A stretch of 64,000 nt of DNA from Roseococcus sp. SYP-B2431 (GCF_004336745.1 NZ_SJXD01000001.1:1-64000); one strand, 5' to 3'; counted from the first letter of the stretch, positions 20,118 to 29,826 are shown. Numbers and translations: made by a program. The notes: generated by a model not told the origin, from the sequence alone.

Positions 20118-20819
20118 ATGACATGGTCCATCCTGGCGCGCGACCCGCGCAGCGGCGAGCTCGGCATCGCCATCGCCACGCGCTTCTTCGCCGTGGGCGC
20201 GCTCTGCCCCCGCGTGGAGGGCGGCGTGGGCGCGCTGTCCTCGCAGGCGCTGCTGAACCCCATGCTCGGCCTCCGCGGCATGGAGCGGCTGCGGGCCTGC
20301 GAGGCGCCGCAGGCCATCCTCGACGTGCTGATCGCGGCGGATGCCGGCCGCGACTCGCGGCAGTTCCACGTCCTCGGCGCGGACGGGGCGATGGCCCAGC
20401 ACACGGGCGCCGCCTGCGTGCCCTGGTGCGGCTCCGCACGGGCGGAGAACGTATCGGTGGCCGGCAACATGCTCGCCGGGCCGCGCGTGGTCGAGGACAC
20501 GCTCGCCGCCTTCCTGGCCGCGGGACACCTGCCGATGGCCCTGCGCCTGCTCCACGCCATGGAGGCCGGGGAGGCCGCCGGCGGCGACGCGCGCGGCAAG
20601 CAGTCGGCGGCGCTCATGGTGGCGTCCCTGGATCCCTATCCGGACCTCGACATCCGCGCGGACGACCATCCCGATCCGCTGGCCGAGCTGCGCCGTCTGC
20701 ACGCGGTGGCACAGGAGCGCTTCACCACCTTCCGTCGCTTCCTTGCCGGGACTGACCATCCGGGCGTCTTCGATCGCGCCGTCATCGATTCGGCGACGAA
20801 GGCCCGGGCCGGGCGATGA
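20118..20819 (+). CDS. DUF1028 domain-containing protein (Ntn-hydrolase-like)
   Basis: A 233-residue protein beginning [36 protein letters not shown], the characteristic start of DUF1028, a family with an Ntn-hydrolase fold and unproven activity. Further family segments are [33 protein letters not shown] and [22 protein letters not shown]1028 genes often sit beside peptide-type ABC importers; here its stop overlaps the first ATPase gene in an ATGA, so it is probably the first gene of the operon. It may act on the imported peptide or amide, which is an inference from fold and coupling. Confidence 0.85.
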   Translation: MTWSILARDPRSGELGIAIATRFFAVGALCPRVEGGVGALSSQALLNPMLGLRGMERLRACEAPQAILDVLIAADAGRDSRQFHVLGADGAMAQHTGAACVPWCGSARAENVSVAGNMLAGPRVVEDTLAAFLAAGHLPMALRLLHAMEAGEAAGGDARGKQSAALMVASLDPYPDLDIRADDHPDPLAELRRLHAVAQERFTTFRRFLAGTDHPGVFDRAVIDSATKARAGR

Positions 20820-21766
20820 ACGCGCTGGAGGTCGACCGCCTCAGCATCGAGTTCCGCACCGATCGCGGCGTGCTGCAGGCGGTGGACCGCATCTCCTTCG
20901 CCGTCGAGCCCGGCCGCACGCTGGCCATCGTGGGCGAGAGCGGCTGCGGGAAATCGGCGACGGCGCTCGCCATCCTCGGCCTGCTGGCCGAGAATGCCGG
21001 GCGGCTGGGCGACATCCGCCTCGCCGGCGAGCTGCTGACGCCGGAAGCCCAGCGCCAGGCGCGCGGCCGCGAGCTGGCCATGATCTTCCAGGAGCCCATG
21101 ACCAGCCTGAACCCGGCCTTCACCGCCGGCGAGCAGGTGGCCGAGGCGTTGCGCCTGCACGAGGGGCTGAGCCCACGCGACGCCATGGCCCGCGCCGTCG
21201 CCATGCTGGAGCGCGTTCGCATTCCCGAGGCCGCGCGGCGCGCGAAGCAGTATCCGCACCAGCTTTCCGGCGGCATGCGGCAGCGCGTGATGATCGCCAT
21301 CGCGCTGGCCTGCCGCCCCCGGCTGCTCATCGCGGACGAGCCGACGACGGCGCTGGACGTGACGGTGCAAGCGCAGATCCTGGCGCTGCTCGACGAGCTG
21401 AAGCGCGAAACCGGCACCGCCGTGGTCCTCATCACCCATGATCTCGGGGTGGTGCAGGACCATGCCGACGAGGTGGTGGTGATGTATGCCGGCCGCGTCG
21501 CCGAGCGCGCGCCGGCCGCGCGCCTCTTCGCGGAGCCGCAGCACCCCTACACGATCGGCCTGCTCGGCGCGGCGCCGCGGCTGGATTCCAAGCGTCCGCG
21601 GCTGGCCTCGATCGAGGGCACGGTGCCCGATCTGCGCGATCCGCCGCCCGGCTGCCGCTTCGCGCCGCGCTGTCCCTTCGCCATCGAGGTCTGCGCGACC
21701 ACGCCTCCGCTGCGCGAGATCGCGCCCCTGCACTTCGCGGCCTGCCACCGGGCGCCGCTCGCATGA
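20816..21766 (+). CDS. Peptide-type ABC transporter ATP-binding protein (DppD/OppD-like)
   Basis: A 316-residue ATPase with Walker A GESGCGKS near residue 42, the Q-loop [14 protein letters not shown], signature [17 protein letters not shown], Walker [15 protein letters not shown] and switch ITHDLGVV. The C-terminal oligopeptide-family region contains the cysteines [17 protein letters not shown], which often bind a cluster or stabilise the tail in this subfamily. Both ends overlap neighbours by four bases. It pairs with the DppF-like ATPase downstream. Confidence 0.93.
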   Translation: MNALEVDRLSIEFRTDRGVLQAVDRISFAVEPGRTLAIVGESGCGKSATALAILGLLAENAGRLGDIRLAGELLTPEAQRQARGRELAMIFQEPMTSLNPAFTAGEQVAEALRLHEGLSPRDAMARAVAMLERVRIPEAARRAKQYPHQLSGGMRQRVMIAIALACRPRLLIADEPTTALDVTVQAQILALLDELKRETGTAVVLITHDLGVVQDHADEVVVMYAGRVAERAPAARLFAEPQHPYTIGLLGAAPRLDSKRPRLASIEGTVPDLRDPPPGCRFAPRCPFAIEVCATTPPLREIAPLHFAACHRAPLA

Positions 21767-22851
21767 GCCTGGATCGGCCGGCCGGCAAAGTGCCGCTTCT
21801 CGAGTTGGAGGGGCTGGTGAAGCACTTCCCCTTCCGCGACAGCCTCGGCCGCAGGCGCGGCGCGGTGCATGCGGTGGACGGCGTCACGCTCGCCGTGCCG
21901 CGGGGCAGCGTGCTCGCCATCGTCGGTGAGAGCGGTTGCGGTAAGTCCACCTTGGGCCGCGTCGCGCTGCGCCTCGTGGAGCCGGACGCCGGCAGCCTGC
22001 GCTTCGACGGCGAGGACCTGCTGGCGCTGAGGCCGGCCGCGCTACGCGCCAAGCGGCGGGAGATGCAGCTCATCTTCCAGGACCCCTTCGCCAGCCTCGA
22101 TCCGCGCATGACGGTCGAGGCCGCAATCACCGAGCCGCTGATCCTCCACCGGCTGCACCGCGGCCGGGAGCGCGCGCGCGTGGCCGAGCTGCTGGAGCGC
22201 GTCGGCCTGCGCCCCGAGCTGGCGCGCCGCTGGCCGCACGAGTTCTCCGGCGGGCAGCGCCAGCGCATCGCCATCGCCCGCGCCCTGGCCAGCGAGCCGC
22301 GCCTCGTCATCGGCGACGAGCCGGTCTCCGCGCTGGACGTCTCCGTCCAGGCGCAGGTGGTGAACCTGCTGGGTGACCTGATCCGTGACCTCGGCCTGAC
22401 CTTCGTGCTCATCAGCCACGATCTCGGCGTGGTGCGGCAGGTCGCCGACCGGGTGGCCGTCATGTATCTCGGCCGCATCGTCGAGGAGGCGCCGGCCGAG
22501 CAGCTCTTCCTGACCCCTCGCCACCCCTATACGCGCGCGCTGCTGGCCGCCGTGCCGGGCCAGGGCGGCGCGCTGAAGCTGCTGGAGGGCGATATCCCGT
22601 CCCCCGTCTCGCCGCCCTCCGGCTGCCGCTTCCGCACGCGCTGCCCGCATGCGCAGGCGCTCTGCGCCGAGGTCGTGCCGGAGCTGATGGGCGACGCCGG
22701 CCGTGAATCGGCCGGCCAGGCAGCGCACCTGACCGCCTGTCATTTCCAGGATAGCCTTCCCCCCGCGACACCCATCCGCGAGGCCGCCGCCGATGCGCGC
22801 CTCGCCCGCCTCCAAAGCTTCTTCTCGACGAACCGGGAGCCCACCGCATGA
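21763..22851 (+). CDS. Peptide-type ABC transporter ATP-binding protein (DppF/OppF-like)
   Basis: A 362-residue ATPase: N-terminal LVKHFPFRDSLGRRRGAVHAVDGV typical of DppF, Walker [24 protein letters not shown], signature FSGGQRQRIAIARALA, Walker B LVIGDEPVSALDVS and switch ISHDLGVV. The C-terminal oligopeptide tail has SGCRFRTRCPHAQALC. The last 40 residues extend beyond the usual end. It overlaps both neighbours by four bases. Confidence 0.93.
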   Translation: MSLDRPAGKVPLLELEGLVKHFPFRDSLGRRRGAVHAVDGVTLAVPRGSVLAIVGESGCGKSTLGRVALRLVEPDAGSLRFDGEDLLALRPAALRAKRREMQLIFQDPFASLDPRMTVEAAITEPLILHRLHRGRERARVAELLERVGLRPELARRWPHEFSGGQRQRIAIARALASEPRLVIGDEPVSALDVSVQAQVVNLLGDLIRDLGLTFVLISHDLGVVRQVADRVAVMYLGRIVEEAPAEQLFLTPRHPYTRALLAAVPGQGGALKLLEGDIPSPVSPPSGCRFRTRCPHAQALCAEVVPELMGDAGRESAGQAAHLTACHFQDSLPPATPIREAAADARLARLQSFFSTNREPTA

Positions 22852-24356
22852 TCAGCCGCCTGCTGCTCGCCGCCTGCGCCACGCTGGGGCTGACCATCGC
22901 CGCCGCGCACGCGCAAAACCTCCGCATCGGGCTCCGCGAGGATCCCGACATCCTGGATCCGACGCTGGCCCGCACCTTCGTCGGCCGCATCGTCTTCGCG
23001 AGCCTGTGCGACAAGCTCTTCGACATCAACGAGCGGCTGGAGATCGTCCCCCAGCTCGCCACCGGATACACCTGGGAAGACCCGCGCACCCTGCTCGTCA
23101 CGCTCCGCGAAGGCGTGCGCTTCCATGACGGCGAGGCGATGGACGCCGAGGCCGTGCGCTACAGCCTCGACCGGCACCAGAACATGCAGGGCAGCTTCCG
23201 GCGCGGCGAGATCAACACCATCGAGGCGATCGAGGTGGTGGACCCGCTGAAGATCCGCATCCGCCTGCGCGCGCCCTCCGCGCCCTTCCTCTCCCAGCTC
23301 ACCGACCGCGCCGGCATGATCGTGAGCCCCAAGGCCGCCGAGGCCGGCGGGCGCAACTTCGGCACGCGCCCCGTCTGCGCCGGGCCCTTCCGCTTCGTCG
23401 AGCGCGTGGCGCAGGACCGCATCGTGGTCGAGCGCTTCCCGGAATACTGGAACGCGGCCGCGATGCACCTGAACCGCGTCACCTACCAGATCATCACGGA
23501 CAGCACGGTGCGCCTCGCCAACCTGCAATCCGGCGCGCTGGAGATGGTGCAGACGATCGACCCGGACGACGTTCCGGCCGTGCGGCGGAACAGCCGCCTG
23601 CGCGTCTCGGTGAGCGACGAGCTGGGCTATCAGTCGATCACCTTCAACATCGGCAATGGCGCGCGGGCCCAGACGCCCATCGGCCAGAACGCCCGCATCC
23701 GCGAGGCCTTCGAGCTCGCGATCGACCGCGCCGCGCTCAACCAGGTCGTGTATGAGGGCATGTACACCCCGACCGCGCAGCCGGTCCCGCCGGCCAATCC
23801 CTTCCATGTCGCGGGCTTCCGCCCCGAGCCGCGCAACGTGGAACGCGCGCGCGCGCTATTGCGGGAGGCCGGCGTGACCACGCCGCTGCGCGTCGAGATG
23901 ACCATCCCGAACAACCCCGATCTCCGCCAGGCCGGCGAGGTGATCCAGGCCATGGTGCGCGAGGCCGGGTTCGACCTGCGCCTCAACACCATGGAATTCG
24001 CCAGCAGCCTCCAGGCGGCCACGCGCGGCGACTTCGAGGCCTATCTCCTCGCCTGGTCCGGGCGCGTCGATCCCGACGGCAACAGCTGGACCTTCATCCA
24101 TTCGCGCGGGCCGCAGAACGACGGGCGCTATTCCAACACCGAGGTGGATCGCCTGCTCGACGCCGCGCGCACCGAACCGGATGCGGGTAAGCGTCGCGAG
24201 CTCTACGGCCAGATCTGGCAGATCGCGCTGCGGCAGGACCGCCACCGCATCTACCTCTGGCACCGCAAGAACATCGTCGCGCATACCGAGCGGCTGCAGG
24301 GCTATGTGAACGTTCCCGACGGCATCATCCGCCTGCAAGGAATGAGGCTGCAATGA
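22848..24356 (+). CDS. ABC transporter substrate-binding protein, family 5 (peptide/glutathione type)
   Basis: A 502-residue periplasmic binding protein (SBP_bac_5) with a Sec signal (MISRLLLAACATLGLTIAAAHAQ). It has the family segments REDPDILDPTLARTFVGR near the start, VTLREGVRFHDGEAMDAEAVRYSLDR, CAGPFRFVERV, and a C-terminal lobe ending near LQGYVNVPDGIIRLQGM. Members bind di- and oligopeptides, glutathione, nickel chelates or opines; the binding pocket cannot be read from sequence. The GST gene starts inside its stop codon, a hint that a glutathione-related ligand should be considered. Confidence 0.9.
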   Translation: MISRLLLAACATLGLTIAAAHAQNLRIGLREDPDILDPTLARTFVGRIVFASLCDKLFDINERLEIVPQLATGYTWEDPRTLLVTLREGVRFHDGEAMDAEAVRYSLDRHQNMQGSFRRGEINTIEAIEVVDPLKIRIRLRAPSAPFLSQLTDRAGMIVSPKAAEAGGRNFGTRPVCAGPFRFVERVAQDRIVVERFPEYWNAAAMHLNRVTYQIITDSTVRLANLQSGALEMVQTIDPDDVPAVRRNSRLRVSVSDELGYQSITFNIGNGARAQTPIGQNARIREAFELAIDRAALNQVVYEGMYTPTAQPVPPANPFHVAGFRPEPRNVERARALLREAGVTTPLRVEMTIPNNPDLRQAGEVIQAMVREAGFDLRLNTMEFASSLQAATRGDFEAYLLAWSGRVDPDGNSWTFIHSRGPQNDGRYSNTEVDRLLDAARTEPDAGKRRELYGQIWQIALRQDRHRIYLWHRKNIVAHTERLQGYVNVPDGIIRLQGMRLQ

Positions 24357-24982
24357 TCACGCTGCACCATTCGCCCAATACCCGATCCGTCGGCACCTTG
24401 TCGCTCCTGGAGGAACTGGGCGCGCCCTACGACCTGCACGTGATGGACATGAAGGCGGGCGAGAACCGCCAGCCCGCCTATCTGGCCATCAACCCCATGG
24501 GCAAGGTGCCCGCCATCCAGGATGGCGAGGCGCTCGTCACCGAACAGGGCGCGGTCTTTCTCCACCTGGCCGACCGCTTTCCCCAGGCGGGGCTGGCGCC
24601 CGCGATCGGCGATCCGCTGCGGGGCCCCTTCCTGCGCTGGCTGTTCTTCTACGGCTCCAGCTTCGAGCCGGCCGTGGTCGACAAGGCCCTGAAGCGCGAC
24701 CCCGCCCCCGCCGCCATGAGCCCCTATGGCGATTACGACACGGTGATCGAGACGCTGCGCGCCCAACTGGCCAAGGGCCCCTGGCTCCTGGGCAAGACCT
24801 TCAGCGCGGCCGACATCCTCTGGGGCGTGTCCCTCTCCTGGACGATGATGTTCGGCATCGTCCCCAAGCTGCCGGAATTCACCGCCTATGCCGATCGCGT
24901 GAACGCCCGCCCCGGCGTCCAGCGCGCCCGCGCGAAGGATGCTGAGCTGGCCGCCGCGCAGGACGCGGCGCGGAAGGACTGA
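24353..24982 (+). CDS. Glutathione S-transferase family protein
   Basis: A 209-residue cytosolic GST. The N-terminal thioredoxin-fold domain shows SPNTRSVGTLSLLEELGAPYDLHVMDM, INPMGKVPAIQDG with the cis-Pro near residue 54, and TEQGAVFLHLAD for glutathione binding; the C-terminal helical domain contains the conserved LGKTFSAADILWGVSLSW. The first catalytic position is Ser/Asn-rich (HSPNTRS), as in beta/theta-type enzymes. It is embedded in the peptide-type ABC operon between the binding protein (4-base overlap) and the first permease (7-base gap), which is an unusual place for a GST. Confidence 0.92.
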   Translation: MITLHHSPNTRSVGTLSLLEELGAPYDLHVMDMKAGENRQPAYLAINPMGKVPAIQDGEALVTEQGAVFLHLADRFPQAGLAPAIGDPLRGPFLRWLFFYGSSFEPAVVDKALKRDPAPAAMSPYGDYDTVIETLRAQLAKGPWLLGKTFSAADILWGVSLSWTMMFGIVPKLPEFTAYADRVNARPGVQRARAKDAELAAAQDAARKD

Positions 24983-24989
24983 CGCGCGC

Positions 24990-25937
24990 ATGTGGGGATT
25001 TCTGCTCCGCCGGCTGGGCCAGGTGATCCCCACGCTGATCATCGTCTCGATCCTCGTCTTCGCCTTGCAGCAGCTCATGCCGGGCGATCCCGCTTTGATC
25101 CTCGCCGGCGAGGAGCGCGGCGACCCGGAGGTGCTGGCGCAGATCCGCGCCGAGCTGATGCTCGACCAGCCTTTGGTGAACCAGTACCTGCACTGGATCT
25201 GGCGCGCGCTGCAGGGCGATCTCGGCTTCTCCTGGCGCATCCGGCTGCCGGTCGGCGAGCTCATCCTGGAGAAGCTGCCCGTCACCTTCCAGCTCGCCGC
25301 CATGAGCTTCGTCATCGGCGTGGCGATCGGCGTGCCCTGCGGCGTGCTGAGCGCCGTCTGGCGCGACCGGCCTGCCGATTGGGTCATCAACGCCATCGCC
25401 CTCTTCGGCATCTCCACGCCGAACTTCTGGCTGGGGATCATGATGATCCTGCTCTTCTCGGTGCAGCTCGGCTGGCTGCCGCCCAGCGGCTACGTGCCGC
25501 TCTGGGAGGACCCGCTGATGAGCCTCCAGACGACCATCATGCCGGCCTTCGTGCTGGGCACCGGCGTCGCCTCCGTGCTGATGCGCCATACCCGCGCGGC
25601 GATGCTCGGCGCGCTCAGCCAGGATTATGTGCGCACGGCCCGGGCCAAGGGGCTGGGCGAGCGCGTGGTCGTGGCCAAGCACGCCCTGCGCAACGCGCTG
25701 ATTCCGGTGGTGACGCTCGGCACCATCGAGTTCGGGCGGCTGCTGGCCGGCGCCGTGCTGACCGAGCAGATCTTTTCGATCCCCGGCTTCGGCAAGCTGG
25801 TCGTGGATGCCGTGTTCAATCGCGACTACCCGGTGGTGCAGGGCGTCGTCATGGCGACGGCGCTCATCTTCGTGACGTTGAGCCTGATCGCGGACCTGCT
25901 CTACATGGCCATCAACCCGAGGCTCCGCACAGCATGA
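24990..25937 (+). CDS. Peptide-type ABC transporter permease (DppB-like)
   Basis: A 315-residue inner-membrane permease. It opens MWGFLLRRLGQVIPTLIIVSILVFALQQLMPGDPA, a standard DppB N-terminus, followed by the periplasmic loop, five further helices and the coupling motif VRTARAKGLGERVVVAKHALRNALIPVVT, then GAVLTEQIFSIPGFGKLVVDAVFNRDYP. The start is ATG at 24990, seven bases after the GST stop. It forms the pore with the DppC-like protein, whose start overlaps its stop. Confidence 0.94.
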   Translation: MWGFLLRRLGQVIPTLIIVSILVFALQQLMPGDPALILAGEERGDPEVLAQIRAELMLDQPLVNQYLHWIWRALQGDLGFSWRIRLPVGELILEKLPVTFQLAAMSFVIGVAIGVPCGVLSAVWRDRPADWVINAIALFGISTPNFWLGIMMILLFSVQLGWLPPSGYVPLWEDPLMSLQTTIMPAFVLGTGVASVLMRHTRAAMLGALSQDYVRTARAKGLGERVVVAKHALRNALIPVVTLGTIEFGRLLAGAVLTEQIFSIPGFGKLVVDAVFNRDYPVVQGVVMATALIFVTLSLIADLLYMAINPRLRTA

Positions 25938-26815
25938 GCACGACCGCCGGAGCCATCGCCATCGAGACGGGCGAAAGCCCCGCCCGCCGCGCGATGCGGC
26001 GCTTTGTGCAGCACAAGCTGGCGATGTTCGGGCTAGTGGTGGTCGTGATCTTCGTGGCCGCCGCACTGCTGGCGCCGTGGATCGCGCCCTTCGACCCGCT
26101 GGAGACGAGTTGGTCGCGCATCCGCAAGGCGCCGTCGACGACCCATCTCTTCGGCACCGACGAGAACGGCCGCGACGTGCTGAGCCGCGTGCTCTTCGGC
26201 GCGCGGGCGAGCCTGATGGCGGGCGTCATCGCCGTCGGCGGCGCGGTGCTGATCGGCGTGCCGGTGGGCCTCGTCGCGGGGCTCGGCGGCAAGTGGCTCG
26301 ACATCTTGATCAGCCGCATCGCCGATGCGATGCTCTCCATCCCTTTCCTGATCCTGGCCATCGCGCTGGCGGCCTTTCTCGGGCCTGCGCTGGAGAATGC
26401 GATGATCGCCATCGCCGTCTCCGCCTCGCCCATCTTCGTGCGGCTGGCGCGCGGCATGGCGCTGGAGGCGCGCAGCACGGATTGGGTGGAGGCGGCGCGC
26501 GCGCTGGGGAATCCGCCCTGGCGGATCGGGCTGGTGCATGTGCTGCCCAACATCGTCCCGCCGCTGCTCGTGCAGGCGACGCTCGCCATCGCCGAGGCCA
26601 TCATCGCGGAGGCCTCGCTGAGCTTCCTCGGCCTCGGCCAGCAGCCGCCGCAGCCCTCCTGGGGGAGCATGCTGAACTCGGCGCAGCGCTTCATCGAGGG
26701 CGCGCCCTGGCTCGCGATCTTCCCCGGCCTCGCGATCTTCCTGGTGGTGCTGGCCTTCAACCTGGTGGGCGACGGGCTGCGCGACGCGCTCGACCCGCGG
26801 AGCCAGCGGCGGTAG
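25934..26815 (+). CDS. Peptide-type ABC transporter permease (DppC-like)
   Basis: A 293-residue permease with a cytoplasmic N-terminal segment, a first helix (LAMFGLVVVVIFVAAALLAPWI), the family marker HLFGTDENGRDVLSRVLFGARASLMAG, the coupling loop STDWVEAARALGNPPWRIGLVHVLPNI and IIAEASLSFLGLGQQPPQPSWGSML near the end. It is the last gene of the seven-gene operon. The 64 bases up to the convergent esterase are GC-rich with possible hairpins but no clear terminator. Confidence 0.94.
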   Translation: MSTTAGAIAIETGESPARRAMRRFVQHKLAMFGLVVVVIFVAAALLAPWIAPFDPLETSWSRIRKAPSTTHLFGTDENGRDVLSRVLFGARASLMAGVIAVGGAVLIGVPVGLVAGLGGKWLDILISRIADAMLSIPFLILAIALAAFLGPALENAMIAIAVSASPIFVRLARGMALEARSTDWVEAARALGNPPWRIGLVHVLPNIVPPLLVQATLAIAEAIIAEASLSFLGLGQQPPQPSWGSMLNSAQRFIEGAPWLAIFPGLAIFLVVLAFNLVGDGLRDALDPRSQRR

Positions 26816-26879
26816 GGCCGAGGGAGCGACGGGGCCGGCAAGGCGCCGCGCCGTCGGGCGGGACTCCGGGCCGGGGTGG

Positions 26880-27956
26880 CTAGGCCAGATGCCGCTGAAA
26901 GAAGAGCGCGATCTCGGCAAAGGCCTCCTGCGTCTCCGGCACGCCCGGCAGGAGGTATTGCGCGTGGCTCTGCCCCTCGAAGACCTGGAGCACGGCCTCC
27001 ACCCCCGCCTGACGGAGCCGGCGATGCGCGCGCACGGTGTCGCTGAGCAGCAGGTCGCGCGTGCCGCTGGTCAGGATCGCGGGCGGGAATCCGGCGAAGT
27101 CTCCGTAGATGGGGGAGATCAGCGGGTCGCGCAGGTCGCGCCCGTTCGCGTAGAGCCGCGCCGCGGCGCCGACCCAGCCGTCAGCCGAGACCAGGACATT
27201 GTCCACGAACTCATTGGCCCGGAGGGAATCGCCCGCCCCCGCGAGGTCGCACCAGGGCGTGCCGGGCGCGATGGCCGCGGGCAGCGGCAGGCCCTCGGCC
27301 CTGGCGCGCAGGATCAGGGCGAGCGTCAGCCCGCCGCCGGCGGAGGCGCCGAAGATTGCCATCCGCCGCGGGTCGTGCCGCGCCGCCAGAGCGCGCCAGA
27401 CGGCCGTGGAATCGTCGAGCGCGGCGGGAAAGGGGAAATCCGGCGCCATGCGGTAGTCGATGGAAACGACGCGGAAGCGGCCATAGCCCGCCATCATCAT
27501 GCCCTCGCCGGCGCCGGCCTCGCCCGGATAGAGCACGTAGCCGCCGCCGTGGAGATGGACGAGGAGACGGTCGCGGTTCGCGGCGGGCAGATCCTCGGGC
27601 GTGATGACGAAGGCGGGAACCCCCGCGATGCGGGTGGCCTCGACCTGGACCTTCAGGTGCTGCCGCAGCGCCGGCAGATGCGGGGCGACGGTGGCGGCGC
27701 TTTGGGCCTGCAACGCGCGCCAGCCGGCGGCGTCGCGCGGGATGCTGTCCCAGCCCGGCGGGAAGGGCGCGCCGATCGCGGCGCGCAGCGCGGGGCTCGC
27801 CGTAGCGGGGACGGGCAGCAGCCGCGCGGGAAGCCGCCGCGGCGCGGATACGGAAGCTGCGGGATCGGCCAGGGCCGCGGTCGGGAGCGCCCCCAGGACA
27901 CTCCCCAGGAACAAGCGCCGCGACGGAGCCACGCCGGATTCCGGAGGTCGGAGCAT
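26880..27956 (-). CDS. Exported alpha/beta hydrolase (HSL-type esterase)
   Basis: A 358-residue esterase of the hormone-sensitive-lipase group. The N-terminus (PSRRLFLGSVLGALPTAALA) looks like a Tat or Sec signal, so it should act in the periplasm. The oxyanion-hole motif HGGG is at 136-139, the nucleophile elbow GASAGG at 203-208 with Ser205, and the expected Asp and His lie in SGTRDLLLSD and EGQSHAQYLL. It is convergent with the ABC operon and lies 84 bases before tRNA-Pro. Substrate is unknown; these enzymes prefer short acyl esters. Confidence 0.88.
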   Translation of the reverse strand: MLRPPESGVAPSRRLFLGSVLGALPTAALADPAASVSAPRRLPARLLPVPATASPALRAAIGAPFPPGWDSIPRDAAGWRALQAQSAATVAPHLPALRQHLKVQVEATRIAGVPAFVITPEDLPAANRDRLLVHLHGGGYVLYPGEAGAGEGMMMAGYGRFRVVSIDYRMAPDFPFPAALDDSTAVWRALAARHDPRRMAIFGASAGGGLTLALILRARAEGLPLPAAIAPGTPWCDLAGAGDSLRANEFVDNVLVSADGWVGAAARLYANGRDLRDPLISPIYGDFAGFPPAILTSGTRDLLLSDTVRAHRRLRQAGVEAVLQVFEGQSHAQYLLPGVPETQEAFAEIALFFQRHLA

Positions 27957-28040
27957 GGAATCTGCCGCCTTACCAAGCAGGGGCGCGGCTTGCGTCCCTC
28001 GCCGCGGACCGTGAGAGCATCCGGCAGGCTGCGCCGGAAA

Positions 28041-28117
28041 TGGTCGGAGTGGCCGGATTTGAACCGACGACCCCTTGTCCCCCAGACAAGTGCGCTACCA
28101 GGCTGCGCTACACTCCG
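28041..28117 (-). tRNA. tRNA-Pro (anticodon GGG)
   Basis: A complete 77-base cloverleaf on the minus strand. The 7-bp acceptor arms CGGAGTG and CACTCCG pair fully, with discriminator A and an encoded CCA. The D arm is GCGC...GCGC, the anticodon stem CTTGT/ACAAG holds loop CTGGGGG (anticodon GGG), and the T loop is TTCAAAT. It reads CCC/CCU proline codons, much used in this GC-rich genome. Confidence 0.97.
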
Positions 28118-28183
28118 ATGGGCGCTGCCTTACCATCCGACGCGGCATTGTCAAAGAGGCATGCGGCGGGTCGGGAGGCTGAT

Positions 28184-29527
28184 TCACGTCCCCGGCATGC
28201 CTGGACGATCAGGCCCCAGGATCGGCCGGGCATAGAGGTCGCCCCGCGTCGGCGGCAGGCCGGAGGCCCCGCGTGCCTTCCTCGTCGCCACGGTCTGGAA
28301 GATCCCGACGCTCCCCCGTTCGAAGGCCAGGGTGCAGCCGGCCAGGTAGATGAGCCAGATGCGCGTCTTGGCGGCGCCGACCTCCGCCTCCGCCGCCGCG
28401 CGGCTCGCATGGAGGTTCTCGGTCCAGAGCCGGCAGGTGCGGCCGTAATGCTCGCGCCAGCCCTCGGTGTCGTGGATCTCGAAGCCGTTGCGCTCCATCG
28501 CGTCCGTGGTGCCGCCGAGGTGGTCGAGTTCGCCGCCGGGGAAGATGTAGTTCACCAGTGCCGCGAATTCCGGCCGCTTCCGGCGGAACTCGCGCTCCGT
28601 CCGCTTCATCGGCCGCGCGATGGCATGGTGCAGGTAGATTCCGCGCGGCCGCAGCAGCGACTTGATATGGGCGAAATAGCCGTCCCGGTTGTCGAGCCCG
28701 ACATGCTCGAACATGCCGATGGAGGCGACCTTGTCGAACTCCATCCCCGCCAGGCTGCGGAAGTCGCGCAACTCGATCGTCACACGGTCCTCCAGGCCGA
28801 GGCGCCTCACCTTCGCCGTCGCGAAATCGAACTGCGCTTGGCTGAGCGTCACGCCATGCGCCTGGACGCCATGGTGCTGCGCGGCATGGCAGACGAGGCC
28901 GCCCCAGCCGCAGCCGATGTCGAGGAAGCGCTCGCCCGGGGCCAGCCGCAGCTTGCGGCAGATCATCTCCAGCTTGGCCTTCTGCGCGGTGGCGAGGTCC
29001 GCCTGCCAGTCCGGGAAATAGGCGCAGGAATAGACCATCTCCGGGTCGAGGAAGAGCGCATAGAAGGCGTTGGAGAGGTCGTAGTGGAACTGGACCTGCG
29101 CCTTGTCGTCGCGGCCCTCTTCCGCCCGCGCCTTCTGGTCGCCGGCATAGGCGTGCGCGCCGGCCGAGGAGCCCGGCCCGAAGAGGAAGGGCAGCACCGC
29201 GCGCGCCGCCGCGAGCCTGTTCACGCCGCGCGCCAGCCCGCGCATGCCCTTCTCCCCGCGCCGCGCCGCTAGGTCAAGCAGCGTGCCGCCCTCGATCTCG
29301 ATCAGCCCTTCCGCGAGAAGGTCGATCAGCGTCGTCAGGCGGGGGCGGCGCAGCAGGCGCGTGACGGCGCGCGGGTCGCGCAGGGCGATGGCGAGGTCCC
29401 CGCTCCAGCGCGGGCCGAGGGGGATGGCCTCGCCGTCCCAGAGCCGGATGGCGAGGTCGAGCTGGAGCTTCGCGCCGAGCTCGGCGATGAGGGATCGGAG
29501 CCTGGCCAGGCGGGGATCGGGCGACAT
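28184..29527 (-). CDS. cfa: Cyclopropane-fatty-acyl-phospholipid synthase family methyltransferase
   Basis: A 447-residue enzyme that transfers a methylene from S-adenosylmethionine to the double bond of unsaturated phospholipid acyl chains. An N-terminal lipid-binding domain (about residues 1-120) precedes the methyltransferase core: VQFHYDLSNAFYALFLDPEMVYSCAYF, the SAM-binding LDIGCGWGGL, SIGMFEHVG and YIFPGGELDHL, then a C-terminal TRIWLIYLAGCTLAFERG segment, all standard for the family. Transcribed alone leftwards towards tRNA-Pro. Cyclopropane lipids protect membranes under acid and stationary-phase stress. Confidence 0.92.
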   Translation of the reverse strand: MSPDPRLARLRSLIAELGAKLQLDLAIRLWDGEAIPLGPRWSGDLAIALRDPRAVTRLLRRPRLTTLIDLLAEGLIEIEGGTLLDLAARRGEKGMRGLARGVNRLAAARAVLPFLFGPGSSAGAHAYAGDQKARAEEGRDDKAQVQFHYDLSNAFYALFLDPEMVYSCAYFPDWQADLATAQKAKLEMICRKLRLAPGERFLDIGCGWGGLVCHAAQHHGVQAHGVTLSQAQFDFATAKVRRLGLEDRVTIELRDFRSLAGMEFDKVASIGMFEHVGLDNRDGYFAHIKSLLRPRGIYLHHAIARPMKRTEREFRRKRPEFAALVNYIFPGGELDHLGGTTDAMERNGFEIHDTEGWREHYGRTCRLWTENLHASRAAAEAEVGAAKTRIWLIYLAGCTLAFERGSVGIFQTVATRKARGASGLPPTRGDLYARPILGPDRPGMPGT

Positions 29528-29826
29528 GGCGCAAGAGTGTCATAAGGTGAACCCTCGCCCTACTCCCCGGAAGCCGTTACCGCACGCGGGCATCGATCCC
29601 GGCGAGCACAGGCCCGGCCGCGCGTCCGGGGTGCGCCGCGGAGTAATTTCGGCGTAATCGCGCCATGGTTCCGCCATGCGGAAGTCCTCCTATGGTGACC
29701 ACGAAGGAAGCCTTGCGGAAGAAGCAAGTCCCAACCCTGCTGCTCTTTGGACGTTGATCCTGCGGCACCCCTGAGTCAGGCACCCCCGACCTGACGTGAA
29801 GGCGGCCGCAGCTGGAGGAACATGTC
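29528..29826. other. Intergenic region, 299 bases
   Basis: Divergent spacer between cfa and the lipoprotein gene. It must hold promoters for both but I recognise no sigma-70 or regulator motif with confidence. GGAGGAAC lies directly before the lipoprotein start. No RNA gene or ORF with coding character is seen. Confidence 0.5.
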
